Shown: positions 1-8,733 of the stretch, in pieces
Layout of the letters: each line of letters begins with the position of its first letter
How positions within the stretch are numbered: position 1 is the first letter of the stretch
Notes under the pieces: model-generated
The model's input: only the letters and a program-made list of their open reading frames with translations
Database searches by the model: none
Told to the model about the DNA's origin: nothing
Program-made: the position numbers and the translations under genes
Assembly: GCA_000993685.1 (NCBI GenBank)
Contig: LBWP01000005.1
Span: 1 to 50,660, forward strand
Length of the DNA stretch: 50,660 nt
Reading direction: 5' to 3'
Source: Candidatus Woesebacteria bacterium GW2011_GWA1_39_21
Lineage (GTDB): Bacteria; Patescibacteriota; Microgenomatia; UBA8517

Positions 1-72
1 GATAAATATCTTCCGATTTTGTCAAAGATTATTTACGAAAACTAATTTGATAGAAATTTCTTCGTTTAGTTA

Positions 73-139
73 TTGACAAGTTGGTGGGCATATGATAAAA
101 ACCCGTACTAGGCGTACTTAATTGTACGCTGGTGTTTTT
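73..139 (+). promoter_or_regulatory. Putative rpoB promoter and hairpin leader
   Basis: A perfect TTGACA lies at 73-78. A TATGAT lies at 91-96, only 12 nt further on, or GATAAA at 94-99 with a 15-nt spacer. Downstream, GCGTAC (112-117) and GTACGC (124-129) form a 6-bp hairpin with a TTAATT loop, followed by five T at 135-139. GTAC occurs three times (105-108, 114-117, 124-127), so alternative pairings are possible. That would suit an attenuator or a terminator in the 5' leader of rpoBC. The first 72 bases and 140-202 show nothing else recognisable. The spacing makes the promoter assignment uncertain. Confidence 0.45.
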
Positions 140-202
140 ATCCCAAGATATTTCTATGGGGGTTTTTGGTGTTAAAAAACCTAATAGCCTTTTATTTTTC
201 AA

Positions 203-3200
203 ATGACGCCCAAATCTAACCGTCGCAATTTCGGCAAAGAGGAAAAAGATCTTCCCGAAATAAATTTAACTGCAGTTCAAAGAGAGTCGTGGGAGTGGTT
301 TTTAACTAAAGGAATTGCACAGGAATTGATCGACATCTCTCCAATTGAAGATTTTACTGGTAAAAACTGGAAGATTGTTTTGGGAAACCCCAGTTTGGGT
401 GTCCCGAAAATGTCTTCAAGGATTTGTCAGGAAAAGGGGTTAACGTATTCAGCTCCATTAAAAATTACAGCTACACTTGTTAATAAAAGATCCGGAAAAG
501 AAGTTGTTCAAGAAGTTTTTTTGGGTGACCTGCCGCAAATGACTTCAAGGGGAACCTTTGTTATCAACGGTATTGAGAGGGCGGTTATCAACCAGATTGT
601 CCGTAGTCCAGGTGTCTATTTTTCTGGAAATTTGGATGTCTCAACAGGCAGGATGCTTTACGTGGCAGAGGTCAGACCCCTACGTGGTTCTTGGCTCGAA
701 TTTGAAATATCGAAAAATGATGTTATTGCCGCGCGTATTGACAGAAGAAGAAAAGTTATCGGATCAGCTTTTTTGCGAGCAATGGGTCTTTCTTCGGATG
801 AGGAAATTATTAATGCTTTTAAGGAAGTGGATACAAACGAACATCACAAGTATGTTCAGTCAACACTTGCTAAAGATCCTTCGAAAAACAAAGACGAAGC
901 GTTTCTTGAAATCTATAGGAAATTAAGACCTGGTGAACCCGTCCTTTTGGAGAATGCAGAAAATCTCTTTACGGGTTTGTTTTTGGATTCGAAAAGATAC
1001 GATTTAGGTAGTGTTGGAAGGTACAAAATCAACAGGAGACTCTCCCTAAATATTCCAAATGTTAAGGAGAATCAGATTGTAACTAAACAGGATATTGTAG
1101 GCGCCTTGCGTTATCTAATTGGATTGCAAAACGGAAAAGGTAGAGTAGATGATATTGACCATCTTGCAAACAGAAGACTGCGTAGGGTCGGTGAGTTGGT
1201 GGCGGTGAACGCCTTTAGAATTGGACTTTTGAGATTAGAACGTGCTGTCAAAGAAAAGATGAGTTTGATTTCTCCCGATGATAAACCCGTACCATCGACG
1301 CTTATTAACGCACGTCCCTTAATTGCCTCGCTGAATGAATTTTTCAGATCGAATCAGCTTTCAACCATCCTGGATGATACAAATCCGCTGTCAGAGTTGG
1401 ATAATCTCAGAAGAGTCTCGGTTTTGGGTCTGGGTGGAATCAACCGTGAGAGGGCTTCATTTTCGATCAGAGATGTTAATTCTTCTCAGTATGGAAGAAT
1501 TGATCCTGTAAGAACTCCAGAGGGACCAAACATTGGTTTGGTTTCATATTTGGCTTTGTATGCTCGCGTAAACGAGTATGGTTTTATCGAGTCGCCATAT
1601 AGGAAAGTTGAGAAAGTTAAAAAAGGCAATAAAACAAAAATGAGAGTTACCAACGAGGTGATATATCTGGCTGCAGATGATGAAGAGTTGCACTATATTA
1701 CACACGCTGGAGTCAATGTTGATAATTATGGTTATATTACAGACAGTAGAGTCTCGTTCCGGTTTGGTGGAGTTGCAACGGAAGGACCGGTTTTACATGT
1801 GGAGTATATAGATCTTAGTCCACGTCAAGTAATCGGAACATCCGCTTCATTGATACCATTTTTGTCGCACGATGAGGGTAACCGCGCTTTGATGGGAAGC
1901 AATATGCAATGTCAGGCTGTTCCGTTGGTAAATCCCGAATCTCCTGTCGTTGGGACGGGTATGGAAAAAATTATTGCTAAGGGGATGTTGCGAGGAGTGT
2001 ATGCAATTCATCCAGGAAAGGTTGAATATGCCGATTCGGAAAAAATTATTGTCTCTTTAAACAAAAAGGTAGATGTATCAGAAGCGACAGAGGATGTTGA
2101 TGTTATTGCTGGTGGCAAGAAAGAAGTCTACCATGTTTCGAAATTTAAAAGGACGTCTCATTCGACTTGTTATAACCAGACAATTAAAGTTAAACCCGGA
2201 GACCGCGTTATCAAAGGTGATGTCCTGGCAGATGGGCCAGCATCAGAGTTTGGTGAGTTGGGTTTGGGGAGAAATTTGGTAATAGCCTATATGACACTCG
2301 ATGGATATGGTTTTGAAGATGCAATTTTAGTATCGGATCGGTTAGTCAGAGAAGATCTTTTGACCTCGATTCATGTTGAAGAGTATGAGTGCGACGTTGT
2401 CGACACAAAATTAGGGCCAGAAGAATTAACACGCGACATTCCTAACGTTTCCGAAACAGATTTAGCGAATTTAGCGGAAGACGGAATTGTAGTTGTAGGT
2501 GCTGAGGTTAACCCGGGAGACATTTTAGTCGGTAAGATTGCTCCGAAAGGGGAAACGGAGTTGACATCGGAAGAGAGACTTTTAAGGGCGATTTTTGGAG
2601 AAAAGGCGCGCGAGGTTCGCGACACTTCGCTTAAAGTTCCGCACGGAGAAAAAGGAATCGTTATCGGTGTGAACATTTTAGACCGCGACAAGGGTGACGA
2701 ACTCGGGCCCGGAGTGATCAAGCGGGTTTTGGTCAAGGTTGCCCAGATGAGGAAAATCACCGTTGGTGATAAAGTTGCTGGGAGGCACGGAAACAAAGGA
2801 GTGATTGCAAGGGTTATGCCGATTTCTGACATGCCTTATCTCCCCGATGGGAGGCCAATTGATATTATTATTTCACCGCTTTCCGTCCTTGCAAGAATGA
2901 ATCTGGGCCAGCTTTTAGAGTGTCATTTAGGTTGGGCTTTGAACAAGGCTAATATGAAAGGGGCGCTCCCTGTGTTTGATCGAGTAGGTGAGGATGACAT
3001 CTTGGCAGAGCTGCGAAAAGCGGGGCTCCCATTAACTGGAAAAACTAGGCTTATCGATAGTCGAACGGGGGAACCCTTTAAAGAGGATACGGTAGTTGGT
3101 TTGGGTTACATTTTGAAGTTGACACACATGGTCGAGGACAAGACCCATGCAAGATCAACTGGTCCGTATTCTCTTGTCACACAACAGCCACTTGGTGGAA

Positions 3201-3577
3201 AAGCGCAAATGGGGGGACAAAGACTGGGGGAGATGGAGGTTTGGGCTTTGGAAGCACATCAAGCTGCTTATATTTTGCAGGAAATGCTTACAATTAAATC
3301 AGACGACATTTCGGGAAGGGCAAGAGCTTTTGAGGCAATTGTAAAAGGTACGGATATTCCAGAAGCTACGGTTCCAGAGAGCTTTAGAGTGTTGGTACGA
3401 GAACTCAACTCGTTGGGGATGTCGATTGAAACAGTTGGCGGTGCTTATTTGGATATCAGTGCAGACGATTCGTCTGAAGCTAAAGAGTTGGCTGAGGCGT
3501 CTGGTAGTGAGGTTGTAGCAACTGATGAACTGCTCAATCCGAGTGGGCCAATGGAGGTTGAAGAACAAGTTAAGTAG
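203..3577 (+). CDS. rpoB: DNA-directed RNA polymerase subunit beta
   Basis: This is the beta subunit of RNA polymerase; with beta' it forms the catalytic core. The 1124-residue product is short compared with about 1340 in E. coli, but it runs from the N-terminal lobe to the C-terminal clamp region without interruption. The rifampicin-pocket segment (about residues 382-410) reads SNQLSTILDDTNPL and then RRVSVLG. The fork region has YGRIDPVRTPEGPNIGL, and the C-terminal part keeps the GDKVAGRHGNKGV and GGKAQMGGQRLGEMEVWAL signatures. The ATG at 203 has no clear Shine-Dalgarno. rpoC starts 30 bp after the stop. Residues equivalent to E. coli Gln513, Phe514 and His526 are Thr388, Ile389 and Asn401, which is unusual and suggests natural rifampicin insensitivity. 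Confidence 0.98.
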   Translation: MTPKSNRRNFGKEEKDLPEINLTAVQRESWEWFLTKGIAQELIDISPIEDFTGKNWKIVLGNPSLGVPKMSSRICQEKGLTYSAPLKITATLVNKRSGKEVVQEVFLGDLPQMTSRGTFVINGIERAVINQIVRSPGVYFSGNLDVSTGRMLYVAEVRPLRGSWLEFEISKNDVIAARIDRRRKVIGSAFLRAMGLSSDEEIINAFKEVDTNEHHKYVQSTLAKDPSKNKDEAFLEIYRKLRPGEPVLLENAENLFTGLFLDSKRYDLGSVGRYKINRRLSLNIPNVKENQIVTKQDIVGALRYLIGLQNGKGRVDDIDHLANRRLRRVGELVAVNAFRIGLLRLERAVKEKMSLISPDDKPVPSTLINARPLIASLNEFFRSNQLSTILDDTNPLSELDNLRRVSVLGLGGINRERASFSIRDVNSSQYGRIDPVRTPEGPNIGLVSYLALYARVNEYGFIESPYRKVEKVKKGNKTKMRVTNEVIYLAADDEELHYITHAGVNVDNYGYITDSRVSFRFGGVATEGPVLHVEYIDLSPRQVIGTSASLIPFLSHDEGNRALMGSNMQCQAVPLVNPESPVVGTGMEKIIAKGMLRGVYAIHPGKVEYADSEKIIVSLNKKVDVSEATEDVDVIAGGKKEVYHVSKFKRTSHSTCYNQTIKVKPGDRVIKGDVLADGPASEFGELGLGRNLVIAYMTLDGYGFEDAILVSDRLVREDLLTSIHVEEYECDVVDTKLGPEELTRDIPNVSETDLANLAEDGIVVVGAEVNPGDILVGKIAPKGETELTSEERLLRAIFGEKAREVRDTSLKVPHGEKGIVIGVNILDRDKGDELGPGVIKRVLVKVAQMRKITVGDKVAGRHGNKGVIARVMPISDMPYLPDGRPIDIIISPLSVLARMNLGQLLECHLGWALNKANMKGALPVFDRVGEDDILAELRKAGLPLTGKTRLIDSRTGEPFKEDTVVGLGYILKLTHMVEDKTHARSTGPYSLVTQQPLGGKAQMGGQRLGEMEVWALEAHQAAYILQEMLTIKSDDISGRARAFEAIVKGTDIPEATVPESFRVLVRELNSLGMSIETVGGAYLDISADDSSEAKELAEASGSEVVATDELLNPSGPMEVEEQVK

Positions 3578-3607
3578 TTTCAAAAGAAAGAATATTAATA
3601 ATAAAAC

Positions 3608-6600
3608 ATGGACCCTTTAAATGAATTAAAAAATCTAAGTGATTTTAAATCTTTGATCATCAGGCTAGCGTCTTCCGATGACATCAGAAAATGGTCGCGT
3701 GGTGAGGTATTGAAACCCGAGACAATAAATTACAGGACGCTTAAGCCGGAGAAAGATGGTTTGTTCGACGAAAGAATTTTTGGTCCGACAAAAGACTGGG
3801 AGTGTTACTGTGGAAAGTACAAGAGGGTAAGGTACAAGGGTGTTATTTGTGACAAGTGTGGAGTTGAAGTTACACAGTCGCGCGTTAGAAGAGAGCGAAT
3901 GGGTCATATCAGCCTGGCTTCACCCGTGATTCATGTATGGTACTTTAAGGGTGCCCCCTCGCGTCTGTCTCTGGTTTTAGACGTTCCTCCGCGTGCGATT
4001 GAGCAAGTTATTTATTTTGCAAGGTACCTAGTTTTAAATGTTGAAGAGAAGAAAAAAGCTGAGGCTATTTTGCGGATTGAAAAGGCATGGGAGCAAAGAG
4101 AGAAAGAGCTGCAGGGTAGTTTTGATGAAAGAAGGGAACAGCTTAAAGCCAAGGCCGGAGAGGAAAAAACAAAAACTTCATCAAGGATAAAGAACAAGGA
4201 ACAAGTCTCTCTTGCCGTTTCCGAAATCGAACTTGATTATCGAAAAAAAGAAGCCGCACTTTCTAAAGAGGAAAAGACCGCAATTCAAAACACAAAAGAG
4301 TTGTTTGAAGGGATGTCTCAACTTATTAAGAATTTAACGCGTCTTTCCGTACTTTCTGAGGAAGAATACGAACAGCTTGCGTTGTATGAAGCCGTCGACT
4401 TTTTTGAAGCGAAGATGGGGGCGGATGCTATTTTAAGCGCGCTTTCGGGTGTAAATATTGAAGAAGCGGCCTCAAGTTTGAGAAAAGAACTCATTGAGCT
4501 AAAGAGTACAACCGCTTCCAGGTATGTCAAACTGGCAAAAAGGCTAAAAGTAATCGACGGAATGCGCCGCGCGAAAGTGAGTCCTTCTTGGATGGTGCTC
4601 AAAGTTATTCCAGTGCTTCCGCCAGATCTTAGACCAATGGTTCAGCTTTCCGGTGGAAGATTTGCAACAAGCGACTTGAATGATTTGTATCGAAGAGTGA
4701 TCAACCGAAATAATCGCCTGAAACATCTTATAAATCTCGGTGCTCCGGAAATCATTTTGCGAAATGAAAAAAGAATGTTGCAGGAGTCTGTTGACTCTTT
4801 GATTGATGCATCGCAAAGAAAGGCTACACGAAGAGGACGCGGAAGACAGCCTTTGAGATCCCTTTCTGACATGCTTAAAGGGAAGCAAGGGCGGTTTAGA
4901 CAGAACTTGTTGGGTAAAAGAGTTGATTATTCTGGGAGGTCGGTCATTGTTGTTGGGCCTGACTTAAAGCTAAATCAGTGTGGTCTGCCGAAAGAGATGG
5001 CGCTTGAGATGTTTAAGCCCTTTGTTTTGAGGGAAATGATACTCCGGGGAATTGCCCCTAATGTTAAAAGTGCGAAGAACATGCTTGAGAAAAGGCCGCC
5101 AGAGGTTTTTGATATTTTGGAGGAAATTACTAAAAAGCATCCGGTTTTATTAAATCGTGCTCCGACACTTCATAAACTCGGAATTCAAGCTTTTTATCCA
5201 ATTTTGATTGAAGGTAATGCCATAAGGCTTCATCCGGCTATTTGTAGCGGTTTTAATGCGGATTTTGATGGTGATCAGATGGCTGTTCATGTACCTTTGT
5301 CGAAAAAGGCAATTGAAGAGGCTGAAAAGTTGATGCTTCCCGAAAGCAACCTCTTACGACCTGCAGACGGAAGCCCAATTTCAACGCCTTCAAGCAAAGA
5401 GATGGCGCTTGGGGTTTATTTCTTGACAGTTGTTGATTCAAAAAAGGAGCCTTACAAAACGGTGTTTTCAGACCGTGTGGAAGCGATATTGGCTTATCAA
5501 GCGGGTAAGGTTGATTTGAGACAGTTGATTAACGTCAAGATTGAAAAGGAGATTTTGGAAACGACCGCTGGAAGGATACTCTTCAACGAAGCGCTTCCTG
5601 ACGGTTATGAGTTTGTCAATCAGTCAGTTACTTCATCTTTGATAAAACAACTTTTCGCAAAGGTTTATGCAACCAAGGACACTTCAACAGTAGTTGAGAT
5701 GATTGACGCAGTTAAGGACCTTGGTTTTTTTGGGGGTACAATTTCCGGTTTTTCGTTCAGTATTTTTGACGCCAAGATCTCTCCCGACAAAGCTAAAATA
5801 ATTGCCGATGCAGATAGGAAAATTGCTGAAAACGACACCAACTTCGCTCAAGGATTAATTACACTTGAGGAGAAAAAGAATTTGAATCAGAAGGTCTGGA
5901 TCGAAACAACAGAGGAACTTACAGACAAGACTTGGAATCTTCTCGACTCCGACAATCCGATAAAAATTGTAATTGACGCCAAGGTGGGTAGAACTTCCAG
6001 AGATCAGGTTAAACAACTTGCTGCAATAAGAGGGCTGGTTGTCGATCCTCTTGGAAAGATTGTTGAGATGCCAATTAAATCCAACTTTAGGGAAGGTCTC
6101 TCGATTTATGAGTATCTCACCTCATCTCGAGGTTCAAGGAAAGGTCTTACCGACACCGCATTAAAGACTGCTGATGCAGGATATCTAACCAGGCGTTTGG
6201 TTGATGTTTCCCACGACTGTATTATCAGAAGTGAGGATTGCGGTACGAAGGAAGGTCTGTTAATAAAAAGATCGGAGCGAGCAAAATCCTTTAGTGCAAG
6301 ATTGGTGGGAAGGGTGTTAGCAAAGGATGTAATTGACAAGAAAGGTAAAGTTTTACTGGCATCTGGAGTTTTGATTGGCGATTCCGAGACTAAAATCATT
6401 GAAGAAAATCAAGTTGATGAGGTTTCCATAAGGTCACCGCTCTCGTGTATTGAGCGACACGGTGTTTGTGCAGCCTGTTATGGGCGGGATCTCTCAAAGA
6501 AAGGTCTTGTAAAAATTGGTGTACCAGTTGGTGTTGTTGCGGCACAATCTATCGGTGAGCCGGGAACGCAGCTTACACTACGAACCAAACATTCAGGGGG

Positions 6601-7318
6601 AGTTGTTGGTGTCGATGTCACTCAAGGTCTACCACGTGTGGAGGAACTTTTCGAAGCAAGAACGCCAAAGGTTTTTTCGCCTCTTTCGGAAATTTCCGGT
6701 CGCGTCACTCTTGGTGAGACGGAGGAAGGTTGGAAAGTTACTGTAACATCAACTTCGAAACCAAAAGAAGAACGTGCATATTTGGTCCCGATGACGATTA
6801 AATTGGCGGTTGAAGACAAACAACTAATTGAGGCAGGTGGACCTTTGGCGTTTGGCTATCTTGATTTGAAAGAAGTTCTTCTTGTCCGTGGTTTGAAATC
6901 CGCGCAAGAATACTTGGTTAACGAAGTTCAGTCGGTTTACGAAAGCCAGGGTATTAACATTCACGATAAACACTTTGAGATTATCATCAAGAAAATGAGC
7001 GATGAGGTTAAACTTGTAACAAGCGGTGACACCTCTTTGATTCCCGGTGAAATAACAGAGAAAACGGTTTTTGAGGAAGAAAATGAAAAAACACTTGCAG
7101 CCGGTGGTGAGCCGGCGACGGCACAGCAAATAGTTCTTGGTATAACAAGACGGGCGCTTTATACGCAAAGCTGGTTGTCCGCTGCTTCATTTGAGCAAAC
7201 GACCGATGTTTTGACCAGCGCCTCGCTTTGTGGCAGTGAGGATAAACTTTTGGGACTTAAGGAAAATGTCATTATTGGTCGACTTATTCCGGTTACACCA
7301 GAACGGCTTGCCTTGTAA
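3608..7318 (+). CDS. rpoC: DNA-directed RNA polymerase subunit beta'
   Basis: This is the catalytic beta' subunit of RNA polymerase. The N-terminal zinc ribbon has Cys66, Cys68, Cys81 and Cys84. The active-site loop NADFDGDQM coordinates Mg2+ through Asp552, Asp554 and Asp556. The second zinc site is visible in the segments with DCGTKEG and CIERHGVCAACYG. Residues about 140-250 form a Lys/Glu-rich helical stretch, probably a coiled coil, longer than in the compact proteobacterial form. At 1236 residues the protein is still shorter than E. coli beta' (1407). It follows rpoB by 30 bp and is surely cotranscribed with it. The 102 bp after its stop, before rpsL, contain no obvious gene. Confidence 0.98.
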   Translation: MDPLNELKNLSDFKSLIIRLASSDDIRKWSRGEVLKPETINYRTLKPEKDGLFDERIFGPTKDWECYCGKYKRVRYKGVICDKCGVEVTQSRVRRERMGHISLASPVIHVWYFKGAPSRLSLVLDVPPRAIEQVIYFARYLVLNVEEKKKAEAILRIEKAWEQREKELQGSFDERREQLKAKAGEEKTKTSSRIKNKEQVSLAVSEIELDYRKKEAALSKEEKTAIQNTKELFEGMSQLIKNLTRLSVLSEEEYEQLALYEAVDFFEAKMGADAILSALSGVNIEEAASSLRKELIELKSTTASRYVKLAKRLKVIDGMRRAKVSPSWMVLKVIPVLPPDLRPMVQLSGGRFATSDLNDLYRRVINRNNRLKHLINLGAPEIILRNEKRMLQESVDSLIDASQRKATRRGRGRQPLRSLSDMLKGKQGRFRQNLLGKRVDYSGRSVIVVGPDLKLNQCGLPKEMALEMFKPFVLREMILRGIAPNVKSAKNMLEKRPPEVFDILEEITKKHPVLLNRAPTLHKLGIQAFYPILIEGNAIRLHPAICSGFNADFDGDQMAVHVPLSKKAIEEAEKLMLPESNLLRPADGSPISTPSSKEMALGVYFLTVVDSKKEPYKTVFSDRVEAILAYQAGKVDLRQLINVKIEKEILETTAGRILFNEALPDGYEFVNQSVTSSLIKQLFAKVYATKDTSTVVEMIDAVKDLGFFGGTISGFSFSIFDAKISPDKAKIIADADRKIAENDTNFAQGLITLEEKKNLNQKVWIETTEELTDKTWNLLDSDNPIKIVIDAKVGRTSRDQVKQLAAIRGLVVDPLGKIVEMPIKSNFREGLSIYEYLTSSRGSRKGLTDTALKTADAGYLTRRLVDVSHDCIIRSEDCGTKEGLLIKRSERAKSFSARLVGRVLAKDVIDKKGKVLLASGVLIGDSETKIIEENQVDEVSIRSPLSCIERHGVCAACYGRDLSKKGLVKIGVPVGVVAAQSIGEPGTQLTLRTKHSGGVVGVDVTQGLPRVEELFEARTPKVFSPLSEISGRVTLGETEEGWKVTVTSTSKPKEERAYLVPMTIKLAVEDKQLIEAGGPLAFGYLDLKEVLLVRGLKSAQEYLVNEVQSVYESQGINIHDKHFEIIIKKMSDEVKLVTSGDTSLIPGEITEKTVFEEENEKTLAAGGEPATAQQIVLGITRRALYTQSWLSAASFEQTTDVLTSASLCGSEDKLLGLKENVIIGRLIPVTPERLAL

Positions 7319-7420
7319 TTTATCCCGATTACCTGTAAAATCGCATCTTGCAGTTTTGAAATAACAGATCCGGATTCAAAAAATAGCTGTTCCGACAAAT
7401 TTTGACGGATAATTAATAAT

Positions 7421-7867
7421 ATGCCAACAATAGCGCAACTTGTAAGAAAAGGTCGAAAGAGGATTGTTAAAAAAAGTAAAAAAGGTGCTCTAAGACGCTG
7501 GTTTAATGCCAAGGATCGAAAATTTGCTGAGAACCCGTCTCCCTTCAAGAGAGGTGTCGTTTTGCAAGTAAGGACAATGACTCCCAGAAAGCCAAATTCT
7601 GCCTTGAGGAAAGTTTGTAGAGTGCGTTTGTCGAATAAACAAGAAGTCACGGCTTACATCCCTGGCGAAGGACATGAGTTGGCAGAACACTCGATTGTTT
7701 TGGTTAGATACGGACGCGTTAAAGATCTCGCAGGCGTAAAGTACCAAGTCGTTAGGGGAAAATTTGACACAGGCGGTGTTGTTGGAAGAAAAAGATCCAG
7801 AAGTCGCTATGGCACGAAAAAATCGGAGAATATCACCGCTGGATCTCAAGCGGCTCCCGCAGCCTAA
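7421..7867 (+). CDS. rpsL: 30S ribosomal protein S12
   Basis: S12 lies at the decoding centre of the small subunit and controls accuracy. The 148-residue product keeps [17 protein letters not shown] and [16 protein letters not shown]. Before the first motif it carries about 13 extra residues (around 25-41) compared with E. coli S12. Arg56 aligns with Lys43 of E. coli S12 (counting Met), the classical streptomycin-resistance position, and the usual Pro after VKDL is Ala. The gene heads the str-type group rpsL-rpsG-fusA-tuf. A basic Ser/Lys/Arg-rich tail ends the protein. Confidence 0.97.
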   Translation: MPTIAQLVRKGRKRIVKKSKKGALRRWFNAKDRKFAENPSPFKRGVVLQVRTMTPRKPNSALRKVCRVRLSNKQEVTAYIPGEGHELAEHSIVLVRYGRVKDLAGVKYQVVRGKFDTGGVVGRKRSRSRYGTKKSENITAGSQAAPAA

Positions 7868-7894
7868 GACAAAGCATTATAGAAAGTTGTAAAT

Positions 7895-8371
7895 ATGCCA
7901 AGAAGAGGATCAGTAAGATTAAGAAAAATAGAACCCGACCCGGTATATAAAAGCCGGCTGGTTTCCAAGCTAACAAATCGGGCGATGTTTGGTGGAAAAA
8001 AATCTGTAATTCAAAAGGAAGTTTATACGGCCCTTGAGCTTATCAAAAAAGAGAATGAAGATCCTATAAAAGTTTTTTCCCAGGCAATGGAGAATGTAAA
8101 ACCCTCAATGGAAGTACGACCGAGAAGAATAGGTGGCGCTGCATACCAAGTCCCGATGCAGGTTAGGGGTCCAAGGAAAGAATCGCTTGCGATCAGATGG
8201 ATTGTAGCGGCAGCCAGAATGCGATCGAATTCGGAGTACAAAACCTTTGCTCAAAAGTTGGCAGCAGAATTATCTGATGCCGCAAAAGGCGAAGGCGGGG
8301 CAGTGAAGAAGAAGACGGACATGGAGAAGGTTGCGGAGGCCAATCGCGCCTTTGCCCATTTCAAGTGGTAA
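7895..8371 (+). CDS. rpsG: 30S ribosomal protein S7
   Basis: S7 is a primary 16S rRNA binder that nucleates head assembly of the 30S subunit and contacts E-site tRNA. The 158-residue protein begins MPRRGSVRLR and has the family's central GGAAYQVPMQV stretch and a C-terminal NRAFAHFKW, all typical. It lies 27 bp after rpsL. Its TAA stop is followed by one T and then the ATG of a small broken gene, the same stop-T-ATG spacing seen at several ribosomal junctions in this window. Confidence 0.97.
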   Translation: MPRRGSVRLRKIEPDPVYKSRLVSKLTNRAMFGGKKSVIQKEVYTALELIKKENEDPIKVFSQAMENVKPSMEVRPRRIGGAAYQVPMQVRGPRKESLAIRWIVAAARMRSNSEYKTFAQKLAAELSDAAKGEGGAVKKKTDMEKVAEANRAFAHFKW

Positions 8372-8372
8372 T

Positions 8373-8699
8373 ATGACAGGGGAGTTGGATCGGGATCTTT
8401 AAAATCTACTAAAGAAAATCTATAAAGTTTATGGAGAAGATTCTGAGAAGTGGGGATGGGATGTATTAGCAACGTTTCAATGTCGAGCTGCAAAGGCAAA
8501 AGGTCTAAAAGAGATGGAAGTGAATTCAAATTTAGCTTTAGGTAAAATTGAATGTCCATTAAAAGGTAATGTAGCAGGATTTGTTAAAACTCCACATCCG
8601 GCAGATAATATTGCAGGTGCTATCGCAGCCAGGAACTTTCCAGAAAAGTGTCCTATTTGCAGCATGAGACCTGGATGGCCCGACTTTGATATTGACTAA
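8373..8699 (+). pseudogene. Small conserved-looking gene with in-frame TAA
   Basis: An ATG at 8373 sits one base after the rpsG stop. It reads nine codons to a TAA at 8400-8402 and then stays open in the same frame to 8699. Continuous translation would give about 107 residues: an amphipathic start (LLKKIYKVYGEDSEKWGWDV), then a segment with TPHPADNIAGAIAARNFPEK and a CPIC motif near the end. The nine codons before the stop fit the following sequence, so a single-base nonsense change is the simplest reading. Alternatively a 61-residue protein starts at the internal ATG at 8514, which has only a weak AAAGAG upstream. I do not recognise the family. It sits between rpsG and fusA, where no gene is usual. 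Confidence 0.5.
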
Positions 8700-8733
8700 A
8701 ATTTGTTTTTTCTAGCGGAGGAAATCTTTGTTT

